64,000 nt of DNA, taken from NCBI RefSeq assembly GCF_005146945.1, contig NZ_SWMS01000024.1:1-64000 (forward strand). The letters are read 5' to 3'. The position numbers were made by a program, and so were the translations under genes. Below the pieces are notes generated by a model. It saw only the letters and a list, made by a program, of their open reading frames with translations. It was not told the origin of the DNA and made no database searches. This document shows, piece by piece, positions 1 through 6,462 of the stretch. Each line of letters starts with the position of its first letter. The first letter of the stretch is position 1. This DNA comes from Prauserella endophytica (GTDB lineage Bacteria; Actinomycetota; Actinomycetes; Mycobacteriales; Pseudonocardiaceae).

Positions 1-63
1 CCTTTCTGGATCGCGTCGGGCAATCCGATCTTGGTCCATCCGCGGCTTACACAGTTGTCATGA
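1..63 (+). CDS. C-terminal end of a truncated upstream phage ORF
   Basis: Frame 1 is open from the window edge and ends in TGA at 61-63, encoding about 20 residues that finish HPRLTQLS. It lies directly before the collagen-like gene and probably belongs to a phage tail or baseplate protein. The sequence is too short to name and could be fortuitous. Confidence 0.4.
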   Translation, partial: PFWIASGNPILVHPRLTQLS

Positions 64-82
64 CACGGCCGTCTCTCTCACG

Positions 83-733
83 GTGGGGTTCGTCTACTAC
101 TGGTTCCGGTTCCTCAGCGTGGACGAGCACGCCGCCACCCTTGACCGACAGGTCTCGGGCTTGGCGCAGAAGGCAGCGGAGAACGCGTCCGCCGCCGCGG
201 CCCTCGAAGAGCAGGTGCGCAGCCTGGGGCAGGAGCCCGTGGTGGAGGCCCCGCCCGCCGACGACGGCATGGACTACGCGGCGTTGCTGCGCGCCGCCCG
301 TGCCGCCGTGGAAGACTACTGCGCGCACGATCGGTGCAGGGGGGCCGATGGTGAGGCCCCGAACATGGACGCCATCGTGAGCGACGTTCTCGCCCTAGTC
401 CGAGCCCCCAGGGACGGCGAAGACGGCGAGGATGGGCAAGACGCCCCGCCAGTGACGAGCGACGAACTGTTCAACCAGGTCGCCGCCTACTGCGGCCAAC
501 CCGAGGAGCCATGCCGGGGCGCCCCCGGCGAGGACGGCGAGGACGGACAGACACCGCCCTGCATGTCCGAACCCTCCCAGTGCCAGGGCCCGAAGGGCGA
601 CAAGGGAGACCCCGGCCCCACATGCCCACCGGGCTACACCGCGAACAGCCGAACCAACGACCCCACCCCACTCGCCCCTGACTCCGGGGACGAGGAGACC
701 TGGTGGGTGTGCGTCGCAAACGAGGAGAACTAG
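83..733 (+). CDS. Phage collagen-like protein (probable minor tail/fibre component)
   Basis: The 216-aa product has a short hydrophobic N-terminus (residues 1-12), an Ala-rich segment likely to be coiled coil (15-50), and two acidic stretches. It carries Gly-X-Y collagen-like repeats at about 111-120, 147-155 and 169-178, the last reading GPKGDKGDPG. Cysteines are scattered among the repeats. Short collagen repeats are common in phage tail-fibre and appendage proteins, where they drive trimerisation. It sits 4 bp before the endolysin. The start is uncertain: GTG at 83 is used, but the frame is open to the left edge of the window and no clear Shine-Dalgarno sequence precedes the GTG. Confidence 0.6.
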   Translation: MGFVYYWFRFLSVDEHAATLDRQVSGLAQKAAENASAAAALEEQVRSLGQEPVVEAPPADDGMDYAALLRAARAAVEDYCAHDRCRGADGEAPNMDAIVSDVLALVRAPRDGEDGEDGQDAPPVTSDELFNQVAAYCGQPEEPCRGAPGEDGEDGQTPPCMSEPSQCQGPKGDKGDPGPTCPPGYTANSRTNDPTPLAPDSGDEETWWVCVANEEN

Positions 734-737
734 CGCC

Positions 738-2168
738 ATGGCCCGCGGTTTCGATGTCTCCCGGTGGAACACCATCACCGACCACGCCGCCCTCGCCGCG
801 TCGGGTGTGACGTTCGGCTGGGCCAAGATCAGCGACGGGATACCCGGCCGGAACGTCGGCCCGTGGCACGTCGCCCCGCTCCGCAACGTGGGCATCAAGA
901 TGGGCGGCTACCACTTCGCCCGAACCCACACAGCACCCGAAGTGCAAGTGTCGGCGTTCATCCGCGAACTCGACACCTACAACGCCCTGGACCTGCCTCC
1001 CGTGCTGGACCTCGAAGGCGCGGCGGAGCACGGTTTCACCGTCGACACCACACAGGGGCGTGCCGCCGCGAAGAACTTCGGGGTGGAGTTCCTCCAGGGG
1101 CTCGCTGCCGCCGGATTCCGGCCGGCGCTGTACATGAATGAGTACTTCGCCACCCAGCTCAAGCCGTGGGAGTGGGGAGTTCCTCGCCTGCTGTTGTGGG
1201 TCGCGAACTATTCCCGCCGCCCTCAGGTCCCACACACCGTGTGGCAGCGCTCCCAGACGGGGCGGCTCCCCGGGGTCTCGGGGGACATCGACCTCAACGA
1301 ATCCAGCACGAACTTCTGGGAGGACCCCATGGCGTGGCGTGTAGCGAGAAGTCTTCTGAAGCTGCGGGACCAAATTAACGCCCGCTACCCGAACCGGAAC
1401 AAGGCGTCAGACGGCACGATCGGCGACGCCGACCACCAGAACCGCAACTCCGACCACAACCCGTGGTATGGGCCGGGGATCGTCACGGCGATGGACATCA
1501 CTCACGACCCCGCGAAAGGTGTGGACATCGATCGGCTGACCGACGAGCTTCAGGCATCGCGGGATTCGCGGATTAAGTACGTCATCGCCAACAACCTGAT
1601 CATGTCCGGTGCTGGTGGCCCATCCCCGTGGGTGTGGCGCCGCTACGCCGGCCCCAACCCGCACACCCAGCACTTCCATCTGTCCGTGGTCGCCGCACCA
1701 GCGTGCGACGACACACGGCCCTGGAATCTGCCATCACTGACCGGCGGCGGTGGATCCGCCCCAGGAGGAGGAGACGACATGACTCCCGAGCAGGACAGGA
1801 TGCTGAGGCACGTCTTCAACGTGCTGCAGCGCTTCAAGCCGTCGGTGGAGGGCGGCAAGGACGGCGCGTACGACACCGGCGAATACGTGCGGGCGCTGTA
1901 CCGCGAACTCGTCGAGCCGAAGCCCGCCGTCGGGAACCCGAACTACAAGACCAACGTGCTCGGGTTCGCGCGGAACGCGGACCACTACGGCTACCGGAAC
2001 CTGCAAGAGCAGGCGGGGCATCTGGCCGCGATCAACAAGCTCGCCGAGGCCGTCGCCAACAACTCCAACGTCACCCCCGAGGAGTTGAAGGCCGCAGTGG
2101 CGGAGGCGATCCGGGAAAACGTGGTCAAGGTCGATGTGACCGTGACCGGGCAGGAGGAACAGGCATGA
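738..2168 (+). CDS. Two-domain endolysin: GH25 muramidase plus M15-like peptidase
   Basis: Peptidoglycan hydrolase for host lysis. Residues 3-195 form a GH25 (Chalaropsis-type lysozyme) domain: FDVSRW with Asp6, the catalytic pair in VLDLEG (Asp91/Glu93), and a terminal GDIDLNE. Residues about 200-325 look like an M15/D-Ala-D-Ala carboxypeptidase-type zinc domain, with SDHNP (His240), AMDITHD (Asp253) and HTQHFH (His309-His314). A Gly-rich linker (336-346) leads to a C-terminal region without recognised enzyme motifs, probably for wall binding or oligomerisation. The stop overlaps the holin start by ATGA, so lysis genes are translationally coupled. Such dual-activity lysins are known in actinophages. 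The M15 assignment is less certain than the GH25 one. Confidence 0.88.
   Translation: MARGFDVSRWNTITDHAALAASGVTFGWAKISDGIPGRNVGPWHVAPLRNVGIKMGGYHFARTHTAPEVQVSAFIRELDTYNALDLPPVLDLEGAAEHGFTVDTTQGRAAAKNFGVEFLQGLAAAGFRPALYMNEYFATQLKPWEWGVPRLLLWVANYSRRPQVPHTVWQRSQTGRLPGVSGDIDLNESSTNFWEDPMAWRVARSLLKLRDQINARYPNRNKASDGTIGDADHQNRNSDHNPWYGPGIVTAMDITHDPAKGVDIDRLTDELQASRDSRIKYVIANNLIMSGAGGPSPWVWRRYAGPNPHTQHFHLSVVAAPACDDTRPWNLPSLTGGGGSAPGGGDDMTPEQDRMLRHVFNVLQRFKPSVEGGKDGAYDTGEYVRALYRELVEPKPAVGNPNYKTNVLGFARNADHYGYRNLQEQAGHLAAINKLAEAVANNSNVTPEELKAAVAEAIRENVVKVDVTVTGQEEQA
1763..1781 (+). promoter_or_regulatory. Internal ribosome binding site inside the endolysin gene
   Basis: The purine run AGGAGGAGGAGACGAC lies just upstream of an in-frame ATG at 1779, immediately after the codons of the Gly-rich linker. 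Initiation here would make a separate 129-residue C-terminal product in addition to full-length lysin. Internal starts of this kind are known in several phage endolysins. The purine run also encodes linker residues, so chance is possible. Confidence 0.5.
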
Positions 2169-2419
2169 GTGTCTTTCTGAAGGACCTGCTCGAGCGGGTC
2201 ACCGCCACCTTCTCCGCCGGGTTCGTTGCCGCCCTGGTGGCGAACTGGACCGGGGCCATCCCTTCCGACTGGAAGGCGTGGCTCCTCACTGGTGTCCTCG
2301 CTGGCGCGGCATCCGTGGTGAAGGGGCTCGCCGCGAAGAAGATCGGTGACCCGTCGTCCGCGTCCGCGGCTCCGTCACTCAAGACTGAGCAGGTCGCTGG
2401 TGGAGGTCACAGCGCCTGA
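2165..2419 (+). CDS. Phage holin
   Basis: The 84-aa protein has a short polar N-terminus (FLKDLLERV) and two hydrophobic segments at about residues 12-30 and 37-56 separated by a short turn. It ends in a charged, Ser/Ala-rich tail. Size, topology and position after the lysin fit small two-helix actinophage holins (r1t-like), which assemble membrane holes to release endolysin. ATG at 2165 overlaps the endolysin TGA by 4 bp. A strong terminator follows, so this is the last gene of the late operon. Confidence 0.75.
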   Translation: MSVFLKDLLERVTATFSAGFVAALVANWTGAIPSDWKAWLLTGVLAGAASVVKGLAAKKIGDPSSASAAPSLKTEQVAGGGHSA

Positions 2420-2468
2420 CATCCCCCGCTAGAACGGGGGCCGCCATCCCAGGCCGCGGCCCCGACAG

Positions 2469-2520
2469 AAGCCCCCGCGCTCCCAGCCAACCGTCTCTGG
2501 CTGGTTGAGCGCGGGGGCTT
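2469..2520 (+). terminator. Strong terminator of the phage late operon
   Basis: The 14-bp arms AAGCCCCCGCGCTC and GAGCGCGGGGGCTT are perfectly complementary and enclose a second 7-bp stem (CCAGCCA/TGGCTGG). A short T-containing stretch follows. It begins 50 bp after the holin stop. Confidence 0.85.
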
Positions 2521-2536
2521 CGTTGCGTGGTCCCTG

Positions 2537-2677
2537 GTGCTCGAGTTGGGGCTACCGGAGCACACGTGCATCTACGAGCTCGAGGCCGCCCAGATGGACA
2601 TCGAGTTCGGCGACGCGGACGGGGATGTGTACGAGGTGGCGTATCAGCGGGTGACGCGGCTCTACGTTGACCGGTGA
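2537..2677 (+). CDS. Possible small phage ORF (46 aa)
   Basis: Reading from GTG 2537 gives a 46-residue acidic product containing YELEAAQMDIEFGD and ending RLYVDR, with a coding-like residue pattern. It lies between the late terminator and the SOS-type promoter, and no good Shine-Dalgarno sequence is visible. It may be a remnant of a larger gene truncated at its 5' end. I do not recognise a family. Confidence 0.3.
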   Translation: MLELGLPEHTCIYELEAAQMDIEFGDADGDVYEVAYQRVTRLYVDR

Positions 2678-2697
2678 CTTTACGGGGTCGGGTAGAG

Positions 2698-2726
2698 TTG
2701 CCCGGCAGTCGAACACATGTTCTAAT
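2698..2726 (+). promoter_or_regulatory. Promoter with embedded LexA (SOS) box
   Basis: A -35-like TTGCCC (2698-2703) and -10-like TCTAAT (2721-2726) are 17 bp apart. The start would fall at about the A of the ATG at 2733, giving a leaderless mRNA. Overlapping the spacer and -10 is TCGAACACATGTTCTA (2709-2724), which matches 11 of 12 specified bases of the actinobacterial LexA box TCGAAC-N4-GTTCGA. LexA binding there would block RNA polymerase and DNA damage would release it. Confidence 0.7.
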
Positions 2727-2732
2727 CTGGGC

Positions 2733-3053
2733 ATGGCGCAGCGAGGTGAGTTCGGGCCTGAAGACGCACCCATCATCGGCGTCGCGCGCTGGGAACCAGG
2801 CAAGGGCGGAGGCGTGCGGGAGATCCCGCCCGACACCTGTCCCTGGGGGCACGATGTCCGACCGGACGGCTCCATGTGGGTGGGCTGGCACCACGGCCAC
2901 AGCCTCCGCATGTACACCTGCCGGGCCTGCTATCAGGCCGGCGGGGGCGGCTACTGGTGCGTCCAGAAAGACGAGCGGGCGATGTGGCAGGCACACCTCG
3001 ACGGCGGTGGGACGCTGCCGCCAGGCCAGACGATCGACAGTCTTGTCCGGTGA
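2733..3053 (+). CDS. SOS-controlled phage protein with zinc-ribbon-like motif
   Basis: The 106-aa protein has CPWGH near residue 35 and CRAC near residue 65, spaced like a small zinc ribbon, in a Trp/His-rich centre and a Gly-rich context. I do not recognise the family. ATG 2733 is chosen because the promoter places the transcript start there; an upstream in-frame start at 2667 would read through the promoter and LexA box. It stands alone, facing the convergent minus-strand phage genes. The LexA box suggests expression on DNA damage, so a role in induction or early phage development is inferred only from regulation. Confidence 0.65.
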   Translation: MAQRGEFGPEDAPIIGVARWEPGKGGGVREIPPDTCPWGHDVRPDGSMWVGWHHGHSLRMYTCRACYQAGGGGYWCVQKDERAMWQAHLDGGGTLPPGQTIDSLVR

Positions 3054-3190
3054 TCCCCTCGCGGGTCGGCCGGGGTGACGAGTGCCCGCCCCTCCTGTCA
3101 GAGGTTCGACGTGCGCACGTGGACCCCGGCCTGTTCCCTTGCGCCCTCTCGGAAGAGGTCCGACCAGCTTGGTGGCGTGGCCTGCGCGGA

Positions 3191-3460
3191 TCAATCCCCT
3201 GATGCGGTGACGGAGGCCGGGTCGCCGCGCAGGTAGCGGTCGTGGCAGTCCGTGCAGTTCCTCAGTGGCCCGCGGTGCCGTTGGCGCGCCTGCTGCTCCC
3301 GCTCGGACGGGCACATGTGGTCCTCGGGGACGCGCTCGCCGCACCATGTGAACCACACGCCGTCCCGGTGGTAGGCGATGTGGCGGGTGTCCGGGTCGTG
3401 GTCGAGGATGGGTCGGCCGTTGATGCCGGACCCGGCTGGGATCTCGCGGACGTTAGCCAT
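3191..3460 (-). CDS. Hypothetical phage protein with Cys/His pairs
   Basis: The 89-aa product begins MANVREIPAGSG and contains WCGERV, DHMCPSE and CTDCHDR. The Cys/His spacing suggests a single metal site. It is last in a minus-strand run of four or five short, partly overlapping ORFs. Its start overlaps the end of the preceding gene by 8 bp, indicating one transcript. No family recognised; short Cys-bearing proteins of this type are common near replication or regulation modules of actinobacterial mobile elements. Confidence 0.6.
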   Translation of the reverse strand: MANVREIPAGSGINGRPILDHDPDTRHIAYHRDGVWFTWCGERVPEDHMCPSEREQQARQRHRGPLRNCTDCHDRYLRGDPASVTASGD

Positions 3461-3677
3461 GATCGTGCCTCGGGTCGGTGGACTCGACGGTCCCTTCGGC
3501 GCGGCCGTCGCGGATGGCTTGCGCGGCGACGTTCTGCATCCACGTGAGCGACGCGTTCCCTGCAGCGTGCGCCACGCGTTCGAGCTGCTCGGGGGTGAGC
3601 GTCACCGAGTCTCGGCTGGTGAGGCCGAGCTCGTCGCGGATGGCGGACAGGATGAACGCGGCATGCTCCTGTGACAC
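3453..3677 (-). CDS. Hypothetical phage protein (74 aa)
   Basis: From GTG 3677 the product starts VSQEHAAFILSAIRDELGL and appears mostly helical, with no Cys after the start. A slightly earlier GTG at 3686 is also possible. The long upstream extension of the open frame runs into the neighbouring gene and is Arg/Pro-rich, so it is not taken as coding. It overlaps the next gene (3191-3460) by 8 bp. Function unknown. Confidence 0.5.
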   Translation of the reverse strand: MSQEHAAFILSAIRDELGLTSRDSVTLTPEQLERVAHAAGNASLTWMQNVAAQAIRDGRAEGTVESTDPRHDHG

Positions 3678-3742
3678 GCAGCTCACCGTACAGCAGTCGG
3701 CCCCCGCGCCCGGTCGGGTTGCGGGGGCCTGACGAGGGATCG

Positions 3743-3811
3743 TTACGAGCAGGAGCCGCAGCACCCGCACTTCGGGCCGGTGCAGTTCCCGCAGCATCCG
3801 CAGCCACGCAT
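3743..3811 (-). CDS. Putative 22-residue eight-cysteine micropeptide
   Basis: ATG 3811 is preceded by AGGAGG at 3818-3823 with a 6-nt spacer, the best ribosome binding site in the neighbourhood. The peptide has Cys at positions 4, 6, 7, 10, 15, 17, 18 and 21, arranged as two copies of CGCCGxC joined by TGPK. This resembles tiny metal-binding (metallothionein-like) designs. It is in frame with the upstream ORF with no stop between, so it could also be that protein's C-terminus. Function not established. Confidence 0.5.
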   Translation of the reverse strand: MRGCGCCGNCTGPKCGCCGSCS

Positions 3812-4078
3812 AGTGAACCTCCTATTGCCGGGTGCGCATGACGCTACGGATCCGGTCAGGTGACGGGCTACCGCTGGACGGGCGGTCACGTCCTGTCGCG
3901 TCGTATTCAGCCGTCGGCGGAACCAGCACAGTGGGCACAACACCGACAGCGGCTCAAGGCGGATGTACCAGTCGTACTTGGCGACCTCCTGCATCAGCTC
4001 CTCCACGGAGGTGAACGGGGAATCCGGCACTGGCAGGCCGCAGTCCTCGCACTCCGCGATGAGGTGGCGGCGGGTCAC
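3743..4078 (-). CDS. Phage protein with CxxC pairs and a Cys-rich tail
   Basis: GTG 4078 overlaps the stop of the upstream gene by GTGA. The 111-aa frame has CEDC (near residue 10), CPLC (near 47) followed by WFRRR, then a Thr/Arg-rich stretch. The final 22 residues are extremely Cys-rich. The two CxxC pairs suggest a zinc-binding domain. The tail also has its own perfect Shine-Dalgarno sequence and ATG (3743-3811), so it may be a separate peptide, or the gene may make both forms. No family name can be given. Confidence 0.55.
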   Translation of the reverse strand: MTRRHLIAECEDCGLPVPDSPFTSVEELMQEVAKYDWYIRLEPLSVLCPLCWFRRRLNTTRQDVTARPAVARHLTGSVASCAPGNRRFTMRGCGCCGNCTGPKCGCCGSCS

Positions 4079-4302
4079 GGTGCGCCGATCTGCTCCGGAG
4101 CGGGAACCCTCGCTAGGCATGCCTCGCAGGGCATGCCGTGGATCCCGGGGAGAAGCTCGAGCTCCCCTTGCCCGAAGTTCGCCCCGCAGTACGCCGCGAG
4201 CCTGTCCGGGGGCGTGTCGGGGTAGGGAAACACATGCGTGACCCGTCGCGTCTCGCCGACCAGCCCAGGGCGGGGTCGCGCGACGAGGATCCGCACAGAC
4301 AT
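4075..4302 (-). CDS. Hypothetical mobile-element protein (75 aa)
   Basis: ATG 4302 gives MSVRILVARPRPG, followed by THVFPYPDTPPDRL, AAYCGANF and MPCEACLAR. The YCG and CxxC cysteines suggest a metal site. I recall similar proteins beside small GntR regulators in actinobacterial integrative elements, but I cannot name the family. It is divergent from the GntR gene (4380) with a palindrome between them, and its stop overlaps the next gene by GTGA. Confidence 0.6.
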   Translation of the reverse strand: MSVRILVARPRPGLVGETRRVTHVFPYPDTPPDRLAAYCGANFGQGELELLPGIHGMPCEACLARVPAPEQIGAP

Positions 4303-4332
4303 GCAGGTCACAATAAGCGCTCTACATGCTTC

Positions 4333-4346
4333 TGTATAGGGATACA
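4333..4346. promoter_or_regulatory. Palindromic operator candidate between divergent phage genes
   Basis: TGTAT-AGGG-ATACA is a perfect inverted repeat in the 77-bp gap between the minus-strand cluster (start 4302) and the GntR gene (start 4380). Its position fits autoregulation by the GntR protein of both directions. Confidence 0.5.
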
Positions 4347-4379
4347 TCACGTTACAGCCAGGTGCACTCCGCTAGTTTC

Positions 4380-4637
4380 ATGATCATGTTGGGTGACCGC
4401 CGCGACCGGATCCGGCACGAAGGCCCTGTGTCACTGTGGCGGCAGGTCGCTGACGACATCCGCACCGACATCAAGACCGGCCGACTCAAGCCGGGCGTGA
4501 AACTCCCCTCGTATCCAGACCTGGGCGACATGTACGGCGTCGCGACCCTGACTATTCGGCGAGCTGTCCTTGAGCTGCGTAAAGAAGGTCTGCTGGTCGT
4601 GACTGTTGGCCGTGGCACCTACGTCACGCACAAGTAG
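4380..4637 (+). CDS. Minimal GntR-family transcriptional regulator
   Basis: The 85-aa protein is essentially one winged helix-turn-helix: PVSLWRQVADDIRTDI, GRLKPGVKLPSYPDLGDMYGVATLTIRRAVLELRKEGLL, GRGTYV. This is the GntR DNA-binding domain with no effector domain after it, as in short regulators of actinobacterial mobile elements. ATG 4380 is used; ATG 4386 is possible. It is divergent from the 75-aa gene and probably binds the palindrome at 4333-4346 to control prophage gene expression. Confidence 0.8.
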   Translation: MIMLGDRRDRIRHEGPVSLWRQVADDIRTDIKTGRLKPGVKLPSYPDLGDMYGVATLTIRRAVLELRKEGLLVVTVGRGTYVTHK

Positions 4638-4690
4638 AAGGGGCATCTCGCCTATCAACCGAGTGAGGCCGCGGCCTGCGCCACAGCTGG

Positions 4691-5098
4691 TCATCCCTCC
4701 TCAATGGTTTCGAAGGCCTCGCGCAACTGCTCCCCGCACCAGTCGCTCAACCCCCCCTCGGACAGTACCTGCGCGTCGGCGCACTCCTCCTGGAAGCGGA
4801 GTTCCTCATCCAGCTCGTTCACGGCCTGGAAGAACAACACCACGCTCCAGATACCGAGCGCCAGCGTGAACACTCCGACGATGGCGGCGGTGATGGTCAT
4901 CTTTTTGTTACTCGCGGTACCGCGGCGCACGCGGCCCCAGCCGAGGAGGCCGAATAGGACAGCGAGCGCTCCGAGGATGACGGCGATGAACCCGGTAATC
5001 GGCATCCAGCCGAATACGAATCCGACAAGGGCGAGGACGAGCGCTGTGATACCGAAGCCGTTCTTCGGCTCCCGGACTACCTGGGCATGTTGAGACAT
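4691..5098 (-). CDS. DUF4190-like small membrane protein
   Basis: The 135-aa product has three hydrophobic segments (about residues 15-35, 37-56, 68-92) and an acidic tail with two Cys (about 108 and 123). The pattern NGFGITALVLALVGFVFGW followed by GLLGWGRVRRG resembles DUF4190-type proteins of Actinobacteria. GGAGGAGAACCC directly before ATG 5098 fixes the start; the longer open frame upstream is rejected. It is the last prophage gene before the inferred border. Lysogen-expressed membrane proteins at such positions often act in exclusion, but nothing here proves that. Confidence 0.65.
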   Translation of the reverse strand: MSQHAQVVREPKNGFGITALVLALVGFVFGWMPITGFIAVILGALAVLFGLLGWGRVRRGTASNKKMTITAAIVGVFTLALGIWSVVLFFQAVNELDEELRFQEECADAQVLSEGGLSDWCGEQLREAFETIEEG

Positions 5099-5441
5099 GG
5101 GTTCTCCTCCAAAGAGTCGATCTCGTGGTCGTTTTGACTCAGACGGTTGTTGCGGTGGATGCAGAGTTGAGACAGGCCTGTGACCAGCTGAAGGGGCTAG
5201 CAATCCCATTCGATCTTGGTGGGTATGGATCGGGTACGGACCAGGTTCACCGGTGCGCACCCGGATGCACCATCACGAACCGATGTTTTGTGAGGTCAGA
5301 GGGGTCGCAGGTCGGGATCGCCCTGGTCAGAGTTTCCCGGAATGCGCTACATCGACAAGCGGCGCCTGTACCGGGACTGACGGCTCTGTCGGCCGCGCCG
5401 GGTACGCTTCTGCGGACGCCAGTTAGATCCGAAGGAGCACC
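5099..5441. other. Gene-free prophage/chromosome junction
   Basis: These 343 bp hold no convincing complete gene. The first part is the upstream region of the minus-strand membrane-protein gene. The stretch 5339-5380 looks like the last codons of nadD, and 5381-5441 is the rsfS leader, containing GGGTAC at 5400-5405. No tRNA was found here. Confidence 0.6.
5339..5380 (+). pseudogene. nadD: 3' remnant of nadD at the prophage border
   Basis: The frame reads MRYIDKRRLYRD then TGA at 5378-5380, matching the usual NadD C-terminal pattern Y-I-x-K-x-x-L-Y-R. NadD normally lies immediately upstream of rsfS; here the stop is 61 bp before the rsfS start, and sequence further upstream no longer resembles NadD. 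Inference: the prophage integrated into the 3' end of nadD, leaving this piece at the right border and presumably restoring a full gene at the left border outside the window. Confidence 0.55.
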
Positions 5442-5852
5442 GTGACAGCGACGGCCGAAGCACGAGACCTCGCGACCGCGGCCGCGCACGCGGCCGCGGA
5501 CAAGAAGGCGACCGACGTGGTCGTGCTCGACGTCTCGGAGCGGCTCGTGATCACCGACGCGTTCGTCATCGCGTCGGCGCCCAACGAACGCCAGGTCGGC
5601 GCCATCGTCGACAACGTCGAGGAGAAGCTGCGGCTGAACGGCCACAAGCCCGTCCGCAGGGAGGGCACCCGGGAAGGCCGCTGGGTGCTGCTCGACTACG
5701 TCGACGTGGTTGTCCACGTGCAGCACGACGAGGAGCGTTCGTTCTACGGGCTCGAGCGGCTGTGGAAGGACTGCCCGCGCATCGAGGTCGAGGGCCTCGA
5801 CGGCGAGAGTGCCCCTCGGTCCGCCGACGACGAGGAAACGGGCACCCCGTGA
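5442..5852 (+). CDS. rsfS: Ribosomal silencing factor RsfS (Iojap family)
   Basis: The 136-aa protein binds uL14 on the 50S subunit and blocks subunit joining when nutrients are short. Iojap/RsfS motifs are clear: DVVVLDVSERLVITDAFVI, ASAPNERQV, and EGRWVLLDYVDVVVHV with FYGLERLW near the end. An acidic tail of about 25 residues follows. GTG 5442 is used; GAAGGAG lies just upstream. It overlaps the following phosphatase by GTGA. Normally nadD lies before it; here only a nadD remnant does, so its promoter may have been changed by the prophage. Confidence 0.93.
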   Translation: MTATAEARDLATAAAHAAADKKATDVVVLDVSERLVITDAFVIASAPNERQVGAIVDNVEEKLRLNGHKPVRREGTREGRWVLLDYVDVVVHVQHDEERSFYGLERLWKDCPRIEVEGLDGESAPRSADDEETGTP

Positions 5853-6460
5853 GCCTGCGGCGGCTCGTGCTGTGGCGGCACGGAGAAACCGACTACAACG
5901 CGGCGGGCCGGATGCAGGGCCACATCGACTCGGCGCTCACCGAGGTCGGCTGGAACCAGGCGCGGTTCGCGGCGCCGGCGCTCGCGCGCTTCGAGCCCGA
6001 TCTGGTCATCGCGTCCGACCTGCGGCGGGCCACCGACACGGCCACCGTGCTCACCGACGCGATCGGCGTACCGCTGCGCATCGACAAACGCCTGCGGGAG
6101 ACCCACCTCGGCGACTGGCAGGGCATGACCGGCGCCGAGGTCGACGCGCAGGCTCCGGGGGAACGCGACCGCTGGCGCACCGACGCCACGTGGGCTCCTC
6201 CGGGTGGTGAGTCGCGGATCGACGTCGCCGAGCGCGCGGGCGAGGTCATAACCGACCTGCTGCGCGACGACGACGAGCACAAGACGGTGCTGCTCGCCGC
6301 GCACGGTGGGCTCATCCTCGCGCTCACCGCGCACCTGCTCGCGCTGCCGGTGGGGTTGTGGCCCTCTCTCGGAGGCATCTCCAACTGTCACTGGGTGGAG
6401 CTGGGCAGGCGCAACGACGTCTGGCGGCTACATGCCTACAACGCGGGCATGACCGGTTGA
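5849..6460 (+). CDS. gpgP: Histidine phosphatase, glucosyl-3-phosphoglycerate phosphatase-like
   Basis: The 203-aa histidine phosphatase has the phosphohistidine motif LWRHGETDYN at the N-terminus, ASDLRRATDTA, and the second His in AAHGGLI. In mycobacteria the gene after rsfS is gpgP (Rv2419c), which dephosphorylates glucosyl-3-phosphoglycerate in methylglucose lipopolysaccharide (MGLP) synthesis. The position and the next gene support the same role. The start at GTG 5849 overlaps the rsfS stop, which rules out the longer frame. A general phosphoglycerate-mutase-like phosphatase is the alternative. Confidence 0.8.
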   Translation: MSLRRLVLWRHGETDYNAAGRMQGHIDSALTEVGWNQARFAAPALARFEPDLVIASDLRRATDTATVLTDAIGVPLRIDKRLRETHLGDWQGMTGAEVDAQAPGERDRWRTDATWAPPGGESRIDVAERAGEVITDLLRDDDEHKTVLLAAHGGLILALTAHLLALPVGLWPSLGGISNCHWVELGRRNDVWRLHAYNAGMTG

Positions 6461-6462
6461 CC

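Larger units (their letters stand above)
1..5340. mobile_element. Right-hand part of an integrated prophage (left end outside window)
   Basis: Seen: adjacent collagen-like structural protein, endolysin and holin, a strong terminator, a LexA-box promoter, several short overlapping minus-strand ORFs with Cys clusters, a minimal GntR regulator and a small membrane protein, all in visibly less GC-biased sequence than the flanking chromosome. The lysis cassette marks it as phage rather than plasmid-derived. The right border is inferred to be at about 5300-5345, because the sequence that follows resembles the last codons of nadD and then rsfS, its usual neighbour. No integrase or repressor of classical type is in the window, so these would have to lie to the left. 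Confidence 0.8.

Noticed and set aside
2379-3356. 325-aa minus-strand ORF across the phage SOS gene
   Set aside because: It would cover the late terminator, the LexA promoter and part of the plus-strand gene, and has shadow composition.
3262-3807. 181-aa minus-strand ORF among the small phage genes
   Set aside because: It overlaps two better ORFs that are coupled by short overlaps, and is Arg/Ala/Pro-rich without motifs.
5125-5445. 106-aa plus-strand ORF at the prophage border
   Set aside because: No ribosome binding site, irregular composition, and it runs in a different frame through the nadD remnant.
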